Shown piece after piece: positions 42,396 to 55,355 of a stretch of 64,000 nucleotides of DNA. Position numbers and translations under genes: made by a program. The stretch is from Macrosoma leucophasiata (lineage: Eukaryota > Arthropoda > Insecta > Lepidoptera > Hedylidae): the NCBI GenBank assembly GCA_036365455.1, contig JAWQUS010000007.1:17314001-17378000 (forward strand), read 5' to 3'. The notes beneath the pieces are model-generated. The model saw only the letters and a program-made list of their open reading frames with translations, was not told the DNA's origin and did not search any database. The number at the start of each line of letters is the position of its first letter. Within the stretch, counting starts at the first letter, position 1.

Positions 42396-42512
42396 GCTGG
42401 CAGCACGTTTGCAACTCCCCTGGTGTTGCAAATGTTCATAGGCGACGGTGACCACTTTCCATCAGGTGGCCCGTTGGCTTGTCTGTCGACCTTATAACAT
42501 AAAAAAATTTCA
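42396..42512 (+). mobile_element. Non-LTR retroposon 3' end (RTE-like)
   Basis: GGCGACGGTGACCACTTTCC, ATCAGGTGGCCCGTTGGCTT and TTATAACATAAAAAAA form the 3' end of a widespread lepidopteran retroposon; 5'-truncated onto the preceding repeat. Confidence 0.65.
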
Positions 42513-43516
42513 AATTTTTAAGAAGTTCCTCTCACAAGTTGTTATTCTTGAAGACAGGTTGAATGTCATTTTAGCCTGTCCTACAGAAAAAACAACAATG
42601 ACTGTTGATACCAGTCAAAATCCACCAGAAAATAACACTTTATCGAGTATATAACTACTATTTGTGTTGATTATTACAATTTTTAGTCATGTTTAATTTG
42701 AATTGGAAAGTACTAATTTAATTCAAAAAATAAATTATAAATACAAATAATTAAAAAGATATTTAATAAAATCAACAAACTTTGTTTTATTACTATGTTA
42801 TAAGCTTATTATAGTGGTCGCAAACTGATTCAGCAGTGGACGCAAACTGGAAAAAGCGGTCGTAAACCGACGTTTTGACTAGTTTCGAACATTTTCGATC
42901 ATATTTATAAATATTTATATGGAAGTGTATTGCGTTATTACATATTCCATAAATAGACCATATTTAAGATTCATTTACATAGACATTATTCAACTTAAGC
43001 GTCGGTAGTATATAAATTTACGTATCCAAAGTGGGCAAGTCCACTAAGTGGTCGCTAACCAGTACAATGACCCTCTAGTTCTAATGAGCATGAATTCTCT
43101 CATTTAGCAATAGTAAGAGATTAGATAGGTTCTGAATTGGTACATACGCCTTCGAGCCGCTGGACCACCAGCAAAAAATCCTTATTATCAAGTGATGACA
43201 CTTCCCTTTTATTTGTAATTTTCGGCCTACTTTGCATAAACATGGGCGCATCGCATATTTTCGCGCCAGTTTTATGCAAAGAATTGATTTACTGTCGAAT
43301 TATACTAATTGCTCTGTGCACCAGACAAGGATGCCTTTGTTGATGTTAAACCATGATAATTTATTTTATTATTAAATTTATATATTATGTCAAATTAGGG
43401 TTCTCTCGATATCACATTTATTTTTTCATAAAAAAACTTTATTATGAGATGTAAAACTTTTATCAGAAAATTTGAATGGTTTCACAGAAATTGATTATTT
43501 TAAGTATTTCTTTTTT

Positions 43517-43783
43517 ATGTTATGGAAGTGGCAAACAAGCATGCAGTTCACATTGATGTTAAGTGATGACTGCAGCCACCCACAAAAAGACCAAGGTCAA
43601 ATGCAGATGCGTTACCTAAGGTGTTATGCCTCTGTGCCGGAAATTACAGGGCTGTAAATTACCACCTGACAGGAACACTATAGTGCTGAACACTACCATT
43701 TAGCGGCAAGTAGGTATATTAGGTAATGCGGTGATGCCTACGCCCGCGAGCTCCGTCACTGGAGCTCTACCACCAGTAATATA
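43517..43783 (-). mobile_element. 285-bp retroposon, near full length
   Basis: Antisense: TTATGTTATGGAAGTGGCAA to GGAGCTCTACCACCAG with small internal losses. Confidence 0.87.
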
Positions 43784-44199
43784 TAGTGTAAGTAATTAAA
43801 TAAAATAATTCAATTCATTATTCACGCGTGGCTCAAGCCACAAATTAAATAATAGTGGCATTTTAAAAGAAGAGCCAACACGTTACAATGTAATTATGGG
43901 TAGCCCATTTCACGCGCGCCCAAAACAAAAGGGTGGTTATGGTCAGGGAAATGGGGTGTAATCTAATAAAAGAATAAAGATGTTGCGTGATTGCGAGATA
44001 TCATGACGTGGGAACGCACCTTGATTGGAAAACTTAATTAATTGATACTCTAATAGTGAGTTCATTTGTTGGCCGTGGGAAAATTTTATATTTCAGATTT
44101 GATGACGAGACAATAAGGGTAGAGCATCTTTTTCGATAAAGTTTCTACATTCGATAAAGTTCTATAGCTTTATCTACGTAGAGACGGTTACAGATAATC

Positions 44200-44705
44200 T
44201 ATATCTATACTTATAATAAAGCTGTAGAAGTGTAAATTCTGTACATTAAAAATATTGAAAAAATAAATACCAGGGGATGTCACTAGATCAATACCGACCC
44301 CAAATATGTGATTAGATTTTTTTGTCTGTCTGTCTGTCTGTCTATCTGTTTGTTCAAGCATCACATAAAAACTACCGGTCCGATTCCAATGAAACTTGGT
44401 ATGATTATACTTTAACCTTTGGCGCACAACACTTTTTATCCCGGAAAAATGTCCGTTTGTCTGAATGTTTGTGCACGCTAATTTCAGAAACGGCTTATTC
44501 GATCTGCTGTTTTCTCATATAAATATTGTGGTAAGTTTCACTTAATATTTGGTGTTTGTTTCATGTGAAACGGTTCAGAAATAAAAAGTTATGTCAATTT
44601 AAATAATCGTATTTTAAGCCATTCTGTATCTTAGTTCTATCTTTTAGGGGGTTCGTACCTAAAAGGTAAAAACGCACCCAACGGATTACTAATCCACCGC
44701 TGTCT

Positions 44706-44736
<31 letters not shown>

Positions 44737-44740
44737 ACAA
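44200..44740. repeat. Interspersed repeat with GTCT microsatellites
   Basis: Two GTCT/GTCC runs (about 44320-44345 and 44700-44738) in sequence with GGTCCGATTCCAATGAAACT, a block typical of non-autonomous elements in Lepidoptera. Class uncertain. Confidence 0.45.
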
Positions 44741-44973
44741 GCTGTATCTCATAAATAGTGATAGCTAGAAAGCTAACATTTTCACAAATTATGTATTTCT
44801 GTTATCGCTTTATAGACAAAATTAATTACTAAACTGCTTCTATTCTAATCAAATTCTACTTTTTACTAAATGCATATGTGTGTAACACAGTAAATATACC
44901 AAAACAATACAATTTTTGTCTGTTTGTCTGTCTGTTTGGCGGGGCTAATTTTGGGAACGGCTGGACCGATTTT

Positions 44974-45305
44974 GACGGGACTTTCCTTGGCCGATAGCTG
45001 ATGTGATAAGGAGTAACTTAGGCTACTTTTATCTCCATACATCCATACATACATACATACCTACATACAAATAAGTAGAATTCAAGTGTATCCGACTTTG
45101 ACGGGACTTCCACGGGTAGGTAGCTGATGTAATAAGGAGTATGTTAGGCTACTTTTATCTCCATACATACATACATACCTACATACAAATAAGTAGAATT
45201 TGAGTGTCTCCGATTTCGACGGGACTTTCACTGGCAGATAGCTGATGTAATGAGAAAAAAAAAAAAAAAACAAGAAAAAAAAAAAAAAAAAAAAAAAAAC
45301 CGTTA
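44974..45305 (-). repeat. Tandem repeat of about 120 bp, 2.4 units, with A-run
   Basis: GACGGGACTTTC / GACGGGACTTCC / GACGGGACTTTC recur at 44974, 45100 and 45218, with CATACATACATAC and AATAAGTAGAATT in each unit, ending in a long interrupted poly(A). Confidence 0.75.
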
Positions 45306-45738
45306 AAAGTATACGTTTTTATGTTAATGTTTATATATGTCTATATGTACTTATAATTATATTATATTATGTGTGTATGTAATGTGTCAGTATAATAACA
45401 TAAAAATAAAAGTTTCAATGTTAACAAAATTATTGTAAGCATCTAGCATATCCAGGAGCGCGCTATATCGGTGTAATTAGTGAGTTCGTTACGTAACTAA
45501 CGACGTTAAGTGCAAGCCGAGTTCAGTTTTATCTAGAACTACCTACATCAGCTCATAATTGTTCACAAATATAATTGTTACTTTACGTTCTATGGTGTGA
45601 TGTGATGTGACTTGTGATTGTAATAGGATAATTTTAAATAGCCCAACAAAACGTTTATACTGTACAACTGTTTCTCATGTAAGTGATTGTAAATCTTTAT
45701 GAGGAAATAAATGTCTTTAAACCTTAATAAGACTACTT

Positions 45739-45832
45739 TTATACTAGCTGCGCCCACGACTTCGTCCGGGTAGATACTGAACAATCATATTTTTTGTCAC
45801 GTAGACGAAATCGCAGGCACAGCTAGTTTTTA
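45739..45832. repeat. Inverted pair of Helitron-type ends
   Basis: ACTAGCTGCGCCCACGACTT at the left and TCGCAGGCACAGCTAGT at the right are imperfect inverted repeats; each is a CTAGT-type Helitron terminus. Confidence 0.5.
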
Positions 45833-46071
45833 AAATATATATTTTGTTACTCCCTTACAGTGAAGGCATAACCAAAGATCTCGGTTCTTATACACTTCTT
45901 GTGTTTCATGTACATTCATCTCGTGAAGATTAATACATACTTACATTACTATAAGAGAAATGATTTTTTTCGTATAAATTATATTATGTAATCATATATT
46001 ATGGCGAAATATAATAGGTACTAATACGTATATGACAACTCTGAATATTAAAGAATTTTTCGTTCTTCAAC

Positions 46072-46352
46072 TGGTGGTAGAGCTCCAGTGACGGAGCTCG
46101 CGGGCGTAGGCACCACCGCATTACCTAATATACTTGTCGCTAAATGGTAGTGTTCAACACTATCATGTTCCGGTCAGGTGGTAATGTACGGCCGTGTAAT
46201 TTCCGGCACAGAGGCATAAGACCTTAGGCCTCAGGAGTGGTAACGCATCTGCACTTTGACCTTGGTTTTTGTGTGGGTGTCTATAGGCTGCAGTCATCAC
46301 TTAACATCAATGTGAACTGCATGCTTGTTTACCACTTCCATTACATAAAAAA
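46072..46352 (+). mobile_element. 285-bp retroposon, reference copy
   Basis: Starts CTGGTGGTAGAGCTCCAGTG, then GGCGTAGGCACCACCGCATT, TTCAACACTATCATG, CTTAGGCCTCAGGAGTGG, CTATAGGCTGCAGTCATCAC, TCAATGTGAACTGCATGC and CCATTACAT plus A-run. At least ten near-complete copies and as many fragments occur here, both strands. Full copies share the same 5' terminus, as a SINE would, but I find no convincing tRNA, 5S or 7SL head. The general layout resembles 3' ends of RTE-type LINEs, so it may be a SINE with a LINE tail. Confidence 0.9.
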
Positions 46353-48034
46353 AAAAACCTTAGCAAAGATCTTTTCGTAATACGGTGATACCTATATTTT
46401 TATTCTTATACATATGTTAGAATTCATATTATAACATAATCTTAAGGATTTGTATCATAATATTATAGTTAAATCAATACCTAGCTAGCTGCAGAGCTAG
46501 CTAGTTACAAACGTTTTATTTAGAAAAAAATAAAGATTGAATTATTTTCATTTTTTTATCAAATCTTTCAAGTAACAATTGTTAAATTTTGATATTTTAA
46601 CGATACTTGAGTACGAATTTTCTTTTAAACTAGGTATTTTTTTGTCTCATAGTCAAACTATTCTTAAAATACTTGATTAACATTACAGCCTCAATGCAAC
46701 TGCAAATGCCGGAAATACGATATTTCACGTCTTTGTTCCGTTTAAAAATATGAAACTTAGAATGCATTCGACGGACCATTAAATTTTATATGAACCCGCG
46801 AACGTCGAAGGGTGGGCTAATAGTTGGGGCGTTCGCAAAACATAAATAATAACAAAAAAACATATTGCTTTTTGTTGCTTTGCTCATTATGCGCAATTAG
46901 CTACGATTGTGACAGTGGGCATCATGTGAACGGATTTTATTTTGAGTGCGATGCACAGATATGTCGCGTGTCAGTGATTTGTGACATTTATTTGTTTTAG
47001 ACCGATATTTATGCTCATTTACGTCGAATTTTAGCTAAAATACTAAAATTCTTTACTTTTGTTTCGATTTTTTAGCAAAAAGAATAAGTAATATTTTTCC
47101 TTTTAATTCAGGGTTTATATTATAAATTGTCTCGATGATTTTCATCGCAATATCTTAATTTTAGACACACTATTTTTAAAGTTATTTATTTCTTATACTT
47201 CCTATTAATGAATTTCTTATACGGGTTAAAAACGTAAATGTTATTATTATTAAGTAGTGTACCTAAATATGAAAAAGAGAATCTAAATGTAATCCTATGA
47301 ATGCACCGTTTCTATTAGTAATCAGTTAGAGTAACCATTGCTATCCGATATGATATTACCTCTTGTATATATAATTTGTTAATTCAAAGTTTAAACAACG
47401 TTTTAATGCATTTGTATAACCTAATACTTTGTCCCTCTGTTAACGGAACACATTAGTAAAATTAGAGCGATGGGAAAGGGTTACGGCGTGTGTGACCGCG
47501 AACGCTTTATATTTATTGTTATTAGGACAATATTTGTACTTTTAAGATCTACGGTTATGGTTACTGCAGTGCTGACATGGCAAAAATTAAACAAAATCTC
47601 GTAAATAAGATAAATGTGACATTTAAGCATTGATAAAAGATCAAAAAGTGTTCCCAAACATATAAATTGTGCACCTAAAGTGTTAACTTCCCATATGTTT
47701 ATTAGGAAATACAAAACCTATTTCCGGGGTAACTTAAAATTAGAGAAGTATTCATAGTATTCAATGATCAATCACGTCCCCCAACGGTCATTTTGAGGGA
47801 TACAAGATACTTTTATAATCATATTGATGTCCATTTAGTATCTTTGTATTGTCTACTCCTGTCCGCTGGACATCGCTATGCGGAATGATCTATCGATTTT
47901 ATTCAATTGTTACAAGCTCAACTAGCGGTATTAATGAGGATTTATTGTTTGCAAAATTTTTAACATCCTATTAAGATTTATCGTTAAATAGGTATCTACG
48001 CTTAAATATGGAATCCATATAGGTATTGCCGTTT
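46353..48034. other. gcm upstream DNA, no gene recognised
   Basis: AT-rich, no repeats recognised. One Gcm-type site ATACGGGT at 47219-47226. Confidence 0.35.
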
Positions 48035-48400
48035 GTAATAGGTGAAGCTCGAGGCGTAGACGTTTCAGCATTACCTAATCTACCTGTTGCTAAATTATAA
48101 TTTTCAGCATGTTTGTTACCTTGTTTCTTTTAGATGGGAATTGGGAATGCGCGGTGCCATACCCATTTTTTAAAGATTTAAAACAGCTAAAATTTTTCTG
48201 AGTGGCCACGCATCATTAGGTGGGTACTAGCTGACCACATGAGCACCTGGTACGCTAGTGAAAGGTATATTTATCGATTTCGGATTTTTCTCTGACTGTA
48301 TATTGAAACCACTAGTTATATAGTTCCCTATAGGCTACAGTATTCACTTACCATCAATGTGAATTGCATGCTTGTTTGCCGATTTAATTGTATACCTAGA
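48035..48400 (+). mobile_element. 285-bp retroposon, very diverged
   Basis: GTGAAGCTCGAGGCGTAGAC, GCATTACCTAATCTACC, CTATAGGCTACAGTATTCAC and CATGCTTGTTTGCC remain in order, with extra sequence between. Confidence 0.55.
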
Positions 48401-48879
48401 AAGTATTAAATAACTTTAAAAATAGATAGTGTGCATTTCCTTTTTCTATCAGTTCAGAGTTTAAAAACTCTATAAACATAAATTGAAAGAGCCATTGATT
48501 TCAATTGACAGTTCATTAGTAATTGATGATCGGAAGGGTGCCGATTAGCGTCGGTGATAAAGTGCATGCCTGCCATCACGATTATTGAGCTTGATACCAG
48601 CTAATGCTGTAGGTTACTGGTAAATGCTAATTATTTTCTATTTAAATTTGGAATGTACCAACAGTGATCTTATAGTGTACAGTTACAATACATTTTAAAT
48701 ATGATTATTTTGACTCAAAGGTGATTTAATTAATGTTGATAATTGAGGTACTTTGACAACTTGGCTGTGAAAATATACCTACCAAATAAATATGACAAAT
48801 ATACCACACGACTTTTGACTACAGTAGCTTATAGCACAGTATAGTAATTAACACGTTCGTTTTCTTTAGACTGTGCTTA

Positions 48880-49236
48880 TACTATGGTATTACCTATCTG
48901 TCGCCAAATGTCATCACTATCACGTTCCGGTATGATGATAATGTATGGCTCCGTAATAACTATCATAGAGTCAAAACAACTTAGGCCTCAGTGGTGGTGA
49001 CGCATCTGCATTATGACCTGCGGTTTTTGTGTAGATATCTATGGCTGTGGCGGTCCGCCACGGGCCTTCGGTTCTGAGGGCCTCCAAAGATCGACTGGTC
49101 GTTGGGAACCATGAAAGAATTGTAGAGCTTTTTTTGCTCGTGCGTCACTCTAGTGGGCCTCTAAATACCAAATGCCCCGGGCCCCTGATGACCTTAGTCC
49201 GCCTGATCTATAGATTGTAGTATTCACTTATCATTA
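48880..49236 (+). mobile_element. 285-bp retroposon, diverged, split by a 158-bp insert
   Basis: ATTACCTATCTGTCGCC ... GTAGATATCTATG is interrupted by a GC-rich block (about 49047-49205, CGGTCCGCCACGGGCC to TGACCTTAGTCCGCC), then resumes ATCTATAGATTGTAGTATTC. ATCTAT flanks the insert. Confidence 0.6.
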
Positions 49237-49240
49237 TACT

Positions 49241-49533
49241 TTCTGGTGGTAGAACTCCAGTCACGGAGCTCGCGGACGTAGGCACCGCCGCATTACCTAA
49301 TATACTTGCCGCTAAAAAGTGCCGGTAGTGTTCAGCACTATCGTGTTTCGGTCAGGTGGCCATACATTACGGCCCTGTTATTTCCGGCACAGAGGCATAA
49401 CACCTTAGGCCTCAGAAGTGGTAACGCATCTGCATTTTGACCTTGGTCTTTGTGTGGGTGTCTATAGGCTGCAGTCTTCACTTAACATCAATGTGAACTG
49501 CGGGCTAGTTTGCCACTTCCATTACATTAAAAA
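49241..49533 (+). mobile_element. 285-bp retroposon, full length
   Basis: TTCTGGTGGTAGAACTCCAG to TAGTTTGCCACTTCCATTAC plus A-run, directly behind the diverged copy. Confidence 0.88.
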
Positions 49534-49839
49534 AATTATCCATTTGAACTGTATGCTATTGTGCCACCATCATCACATAAAAAAAGTCCTTTAAGCCAGT
49601 TGTGGTCTCCAGCTTCGGTGATCTTGGTTGGATTATCTATTATCTTCTTTACATCGTCATTTTAATACTAAGATGCTTTCACCGAACAAAACATCCGAGC
49701 AGAGTCTAATTAAATAGAATTGAAATATTTAATCGTTGAAAAAAGTTAACAACTTAATCTATCGACTAACTACTTGTGAGTGTACAATATGAAAGGCGGA
49801 AAAGAAACGACAAACTCGTAAAACCACTATCTTGTCTTG

Positions 49840-49950
49840 GGCGCGCGCCACAATTAGTGTAAGGCGCGGGGCGGCACGTGGGTGTAGCGAGGCGTGCACG
49901 CACGTGGACGCGTCCGCGCGCGTCTCCGCACCTGAGTACCATCCCGTGTT
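49840..49950. promoter_or_regulatory. CpG-rich patch in AT-rich DNA
   Basis: GGGCGCGCGCCACAATTAG, GGCACGTGGGTG and GACGCGTCCGCGCGCGTC within about 110 bp, with CACGTG/CACGTGG words. Possible regulatory element of gcm or of an unseen promoter; inferred from composition only. Confidence 0.25.
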
Positions 49951-52377
49951 ACCTGCTCGACTGTGAACTATGACTCTCCTTATTACAAGTTTAAATGCAA
50001 TTTGATGGCGAAGGGTGGAAGTTCATTCTTAACAAAATGCACTCCTTTTCTTACCTTATTGTCTGTCACGTAAAAGCATATTTTTTTGTAAAGAAACGGG
50101 ATGACGGAATATGTGGTTTGTATATTAATTTGTAATTTGTAACAGTTGAATAGCTTCAATATTTTCTAAGGCCAGTTAGACCGGCGAAATTTAGTTTCAA
50201 AGTTTAATCATATTACTATCTTATGTTTGGCTTGGGTCAAGTGAGGGTCAAGCACGTCCAAAAAGATGTAAAATTTTAGAATCCCTTTGCGACTGATGCA
50301 GTGCATACCTAGTTAATAAAATAATACGTAACCCTTGAAGATAGGCAATAGATAAGTAAATGGAATAAAATCATACGTTCTTTTGTTAGCTATTAATCTC
50401 CAAACTACTATGGTCTGGAAATAAATAGTAGTATCCAAAATAGAAATCAATTATCAAATAAACGTGGTCTCTAACATCAGTCCACCCACTTGGCAATTGT
50501 TTGACCTTCGCAAAATGTCACTCAGGTTTTGGATAGGAGACAAAACTTGGTGTCAAATGTCCACCGAACAATGTTGAACATCAAATCGATGCGTTTACGT
50601 AAATATAGACCGCCTTTTATTATCTGCCAAGTTCGATTGTGGTGTGCTCACCCCTCCGCCCATTCACCGAGGATGATTGATCTCTAGCAGATTGACAGAT
50701 TTTTTATAAAACCACCCCACGGTCGGTACCGGCGAGCGAATATTAAAGGCAATTGTTGTTTAATTTTTACATTGGAAGGGCGATGCGTTTGGAGTGTTGT
50801 AATAATGTTTTGATAATAGCAGTATCCGTTCAGCTCATATTTCTTATTCAGAGTGCGTGGGACCGCCACCGCCGCCCGGTGCTTGCATTACGCATCGCCT
50901 GCTCTCTTTGAATTTAAAACACTTAATGAGTCCGTTATTTTACACCTTGTATTGTTTTAACCCCTAATGTGACTAATTCTAAACAGATGATCAAACGTTT
51001 TTGTTTTATTAAAGAGAAAGAGAAGTTTTTATGTCAGTTTTACAAACAGAAGTCACCAGATACTACAGGCACTTTTGTGGCATATACGGGTTATAACTAT
51101 TAATATCAGCTACTATAAGTGATCCTAGTGCCGCCGATTTCTGATTAACCTAGTATTGTAATGTTAGGCAATCTAAGCATAAAGCGTGAACTTTCGTCTC
51201 ATTGTATGAAAAATTAACTTGGGTTCCAGCTACCTCCTATCAGATGCAATGTAAAAGAATCAGACAAATCGGCAAAACACATTTTTGCGGTAAAAAAGCA
51301 AACTTTGAATGGTCATTGACCCAGAACTTGCATAAAAATGTATGTAAGCAGTAGGAAGCCGGGCATTGTAGATCAAATGTAAAATTATTTAGCAAAATTA
51401 AGGGGTATAATGCAGACTGATTAAAAATGTATGACATCCTTAGTAAGACGTCAAATTACCTATTTTATTCTCTGTCTGATTCTTTTTTTTGTGGCATACA
51501 CAGAGTTATGCTATGGTGTTAATACGTCCCAGCCTGGAGTTCTACAATATCTGCGATATTACGCTACGAACAAGAGCCTTCATCTATAATATCCATTCCT
51601 TTGTTATTAATTGTTAGGAAGTAGGAAGTAAGAATGATATTTTTTATCATTGTAATATTCACCAATGTTAATGTATAATAATTTAAATAAATCTGGCAAC
51701 TATCGACAGCTTGCTATTCAAAGCTGACCCTTGACGGGTGCTTTGCTTGCTTGGCTTAAACTTTTTTCTTTTTTTTATCCGCATTCGGACAATGGCTATA
51801 GCCATTCGATAGTTTAACACAATGTACCCACTGATCCTCATTGATCGCCAATTACTGGACATTAAGTACCTTAAACGCCTTTCATATCCGCTATTTGTAG
51901 CAACAAATCAAATACGTCAGAAAAAAACACCACAATGGCCCGTTGAAGATTTCTATTGAGTATTGCTGTTGGGGAGTTTTTATTCGTTTATAAGCTCGTT
52001 TTTTCGAACACCCTAACAATGGTTTGTGGGAGCTTATTTCTTGTGTTACAATTGATGTTAGAAAATTGCGATATTAAGGTCAAAAGGCCATTATTTGTTT
52101 GACGAATCTTTTTTCGATCTTAGGAAAATATAGCTAATGTCTACATCTACTCACCTATTAACTTTATATGCGTTTCATTAATACTAACAGTGTGATAAAA
52201 TATCACATGATAATATACACAAGTATTCATTATATTATCATGGTGAAAAGAATTCATGCACTTTCAGGATACCATTTCAAATGTATTTATTTACTTCTGT
52301 GTACTCCTCAAATAATTTTATATTCATAGCGTATATGTACCTATCTTGTAGTCACAACAACAGTGAGATAACAGAGC
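49951..52377. other. gcm upstream DNA, no gene recognised
   Basis: AT-rich with some moderately GC-rich blocks (about 50630-50900). One Gcm-type site ATACGGGT at 51084-51091. No repeat recognised. Confidence 0.35.
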
Positions 52378-52475
52378 TGTGACAGCGCTACGGCGCTACG
52401 GCGTGACGTAGCGGCAAGGTGTGCGATGCGCACGCGCCGGTGCGCCCATTGTCACGCCGCTCACGCATTGTGGCC
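52378..52475. promoter_or_regulatory. CpG-rich patch in AT-rich DNA
   Basis: GCGCTACGGCGCTACGGCG, GCGATGCGCACGCGCCGG and CACGCCGCTCACGC within about 100 bp. Contains a short direct repeat (GCTACGGC). Function inferred from composition only. Confidence 0.2.
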
Positions 52476-52954
52476 GTCCTGCTGTTGCAAACAAAATACA
52501 TTATTACATTTATATTGCGCATCTTCAAAAGCTTTGTTGGTTTTTTCAATTTTTTATCAATAAAAATGTCGGTACTACAATCTATGTGTTTACGCTTTGA
52601 TTCGGCTACTATGATTCTTTTGTGTGGCTAATACTCAAAATGTTACAAAAGTTCTATGGACCGTTCAATTTCTTTATTGGAAATGAAAAAAGTGTTGCAG
52701 TAAAATATTTGTGTGCAATAAGTAGGAAATTTCAGAAGACAGTTCACAGTAATGGTAAATTATTTTCGTGTGTGATCACAAAAAACACCGAATTTCCCTA
52801 ATTGTTACTCTTGATGAACGTACACTACTTCACGTTTGTGTTATCGACGGGAAAGGTCGAGGCAGAGACGTATAAATAAAGTAAATCTGCCTTTGCTTAT
52901 CTACGGAAAAAAAGTGTTTACAGAGTAGGTATATATCCCTACTAATCCCTACTT

Positions 52955-53149
52955 CCCTACTTTAATATTATAAATGCGAAAGTAACTGTCTGTCTGTCTG
53001 TCTGCCTGTCTGTCTGTTACCTTTTTACGTCCAAACGACTGAATCTATTTTAATAAAATTTGGTACAAAGATAGAGTTGACTTTGAGAAAGAACATAGGC
53101 TACTTTGTAAACGACATCCACGCTGTCGAAGCCGCTGGCAACAGCTAGT
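52955..53149 (+). mobile_element. Helitron-like non-autonomous element
   Basis: AATATTATAAATGCGAAAGT, a CTGT/GTCT run, then GCCGCTGGCAACAGCTAGT; the CTAGT terminus and the start are typical of lepidopteran Helitrons. A 5' fragment of the same kind is at 37955-38060. Confidence 0.6.
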
Positions 53150-55097
53150 ATAAATATAAATTATACTGGTGCAACATGTCATCAACGTATTTGTACCTAC
53201 GTAGACCTCTAGAATTTACATGTATGTCTACTACTACAGTGTTTCCACTGATTATTAGTGTTAAGTGTATGCTTGGTGTACCAACATGACATAATAGTCA
53301 AAAAAATAGTAACATAGCTGCGTCTCAGATCCTCTAAAGCAGTCTAATGTATACTAGTTCATCCGTCTAATTCCGGTCACATAGCGTCTCAACATGACAT
53401 CGAATTAGATTTGCTCTCGAGACATCCGTGGGAGCTCTTGAGAGTGGTCAGTGCCGTGAGTCAGCGGTGCCGTGCCGTCTACGGGCCCAGACATGCGGGC
53501 CTTTACTAGGTCACCGCATAGTGTCATGGAATTTGGATGTAAGGATGGTGGTCAAGGGCAATATGACGTGGCCAACTTTTATTGACACCATTTCATGTTG
53601 AGATTGCTGATATTGTAATTGATGAGCCTGATGGGCGACGGCTATGAACTTGGTGAGATATTGTCTGATATAAAATCTTTGGAAGTAGCATATATGAATG
53701 ATGAATATAAAAGACGTCAGATATTTAGAACTAGGTATCAGCGAAATAATACAAACTTTTCCTTGTAAAAGCCCAGTGGCGGATATGGAGGTTCATCCGA
53801 TCAATATTGTTTTCATTAAGACGTTTATAGGCGCCAGTTTCCGTGCACTTACCATCTATATGAACTGGTTGTTTGCTGCGATTACACAGCATACATATAC
53901 AATAATTTCTTCCTTAGCTTCAACACTATGGCGTTGAAATGTTTCTTATCCTATTAGTGGTCGGTTCAGGACTACCCTAATAAAAATATTGGACGTAAAC
54001 AAAATTATTAGATAATGACATGATTAAGCATGTTTCTACTCATCCCTCTGCGGTACAAAACCGCAGCCGCTCTCAATTTTCAAGCGGTGGCACACGACTA
54101 CCGTCAAATATTGTGATAATATGTCTGTTCTCCATTGTCACTCGATGACTTGATAAAAAAATATTAAATGACGCTCCGAGAGCGTCCCTTGGGTCTAGTC
54201 GCCGCAGAAAACAGACTTAGTCCCTTTATTCCCATAATCTATTCCAATTAACTGACAGGGCCATATTGTGATATTAATACAATATAGTAACTGCCCCTTT
54301 TATTATAAATTCAACGAATAACATTGGAATTTGAACTCTGATTTCGATAGGATTTAAAGTCTATTTTTATTTCACATTGCATTACTACAGTTATGAAGCA
54401 CACACCAGCACTCAATGATAGCTTTAAATCTTGAATGAGCATTTTTACCATGGTAAGAATAAGCATAAAAAATAAAGCTCTTTAGTCAATTGATTACTGA
54501 GTCAATTATTTTTATTTTATTGATTTTAAAGTACCTGCCTCGTCTTACTCAGTCCATCCTTCATAGTCAAAGTTTTTAGTTTAGACATGTAATTGTAAAA
54601 AAATTATCCGTTGTAAAAGCATTTTAAGTTCACAGTTAAGGAATTTGGCATTCCGCTGCATTCCTATCTGAGTACCTTACTACTGTTAACACGATAGTAT
54701 AAAACACCACCATTTGAGATAGATTACGTACGGTAGGCCTAAGCCCACGAGCTCCGATACAGGAACTCTGTCGTTTGTAACAGAACCCAAACACGTTTAG
54801 TAATAAACGCTACAGTAAAATCCGTTTTCGTTCACCAATTTGTTTTATGTAACATTATCCCACAGGATCAGTTAACTTTTCACCAGCTAATCCTGACAGA
54901 TAAGCAAGGTTGCTCCCCCGGTACGCACCCCTCCCTTCTTGACGGGAGCTATTAACTGTGATACAATCGCCATTGTCTTTGCCCTTTCCCACAATCACTT
55001 GAATTAGGGATGGGTATAAACCGAGTTAGATGAGTTTCCGTGCTGACGGTTTAGCTACATTGAGTGCTGTACCGTTTTTATTTATTACTTACTATTA
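53150..55097. other. gcm upstream DNA, scraps only
   Basis: A moderately GC-rich segment at 53390-53530 includes a Gcm-type site ATGCGGGC (53493-53500). An antisense scrap of the 285-bp retroposon is at 54680-54775. No gene recognised. Confidence 0.35.
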
Positions 55098-55355
55098 TAG
55101 CTGACCCGGCAAGTGTCGTTCTGCCAAAAAATAAACGATAAATCCATGGCAGTAAAAACATTTCTTTTTAAAATTAAGCGGGTCTTATCATCGGTGAGAG
55201 CAAGGGTGAATTACGTTTATTTTCATGCGCGCTTATTTTTACGATCACTTCAAACATGAAATTCATTGATATGATGTAATTAAAATAATATGCATGAAAC
55301 ATGTAAGGAAGCTAAAGTATTTCATTTGATAAGGTGTAATACTATATTGGTATAA

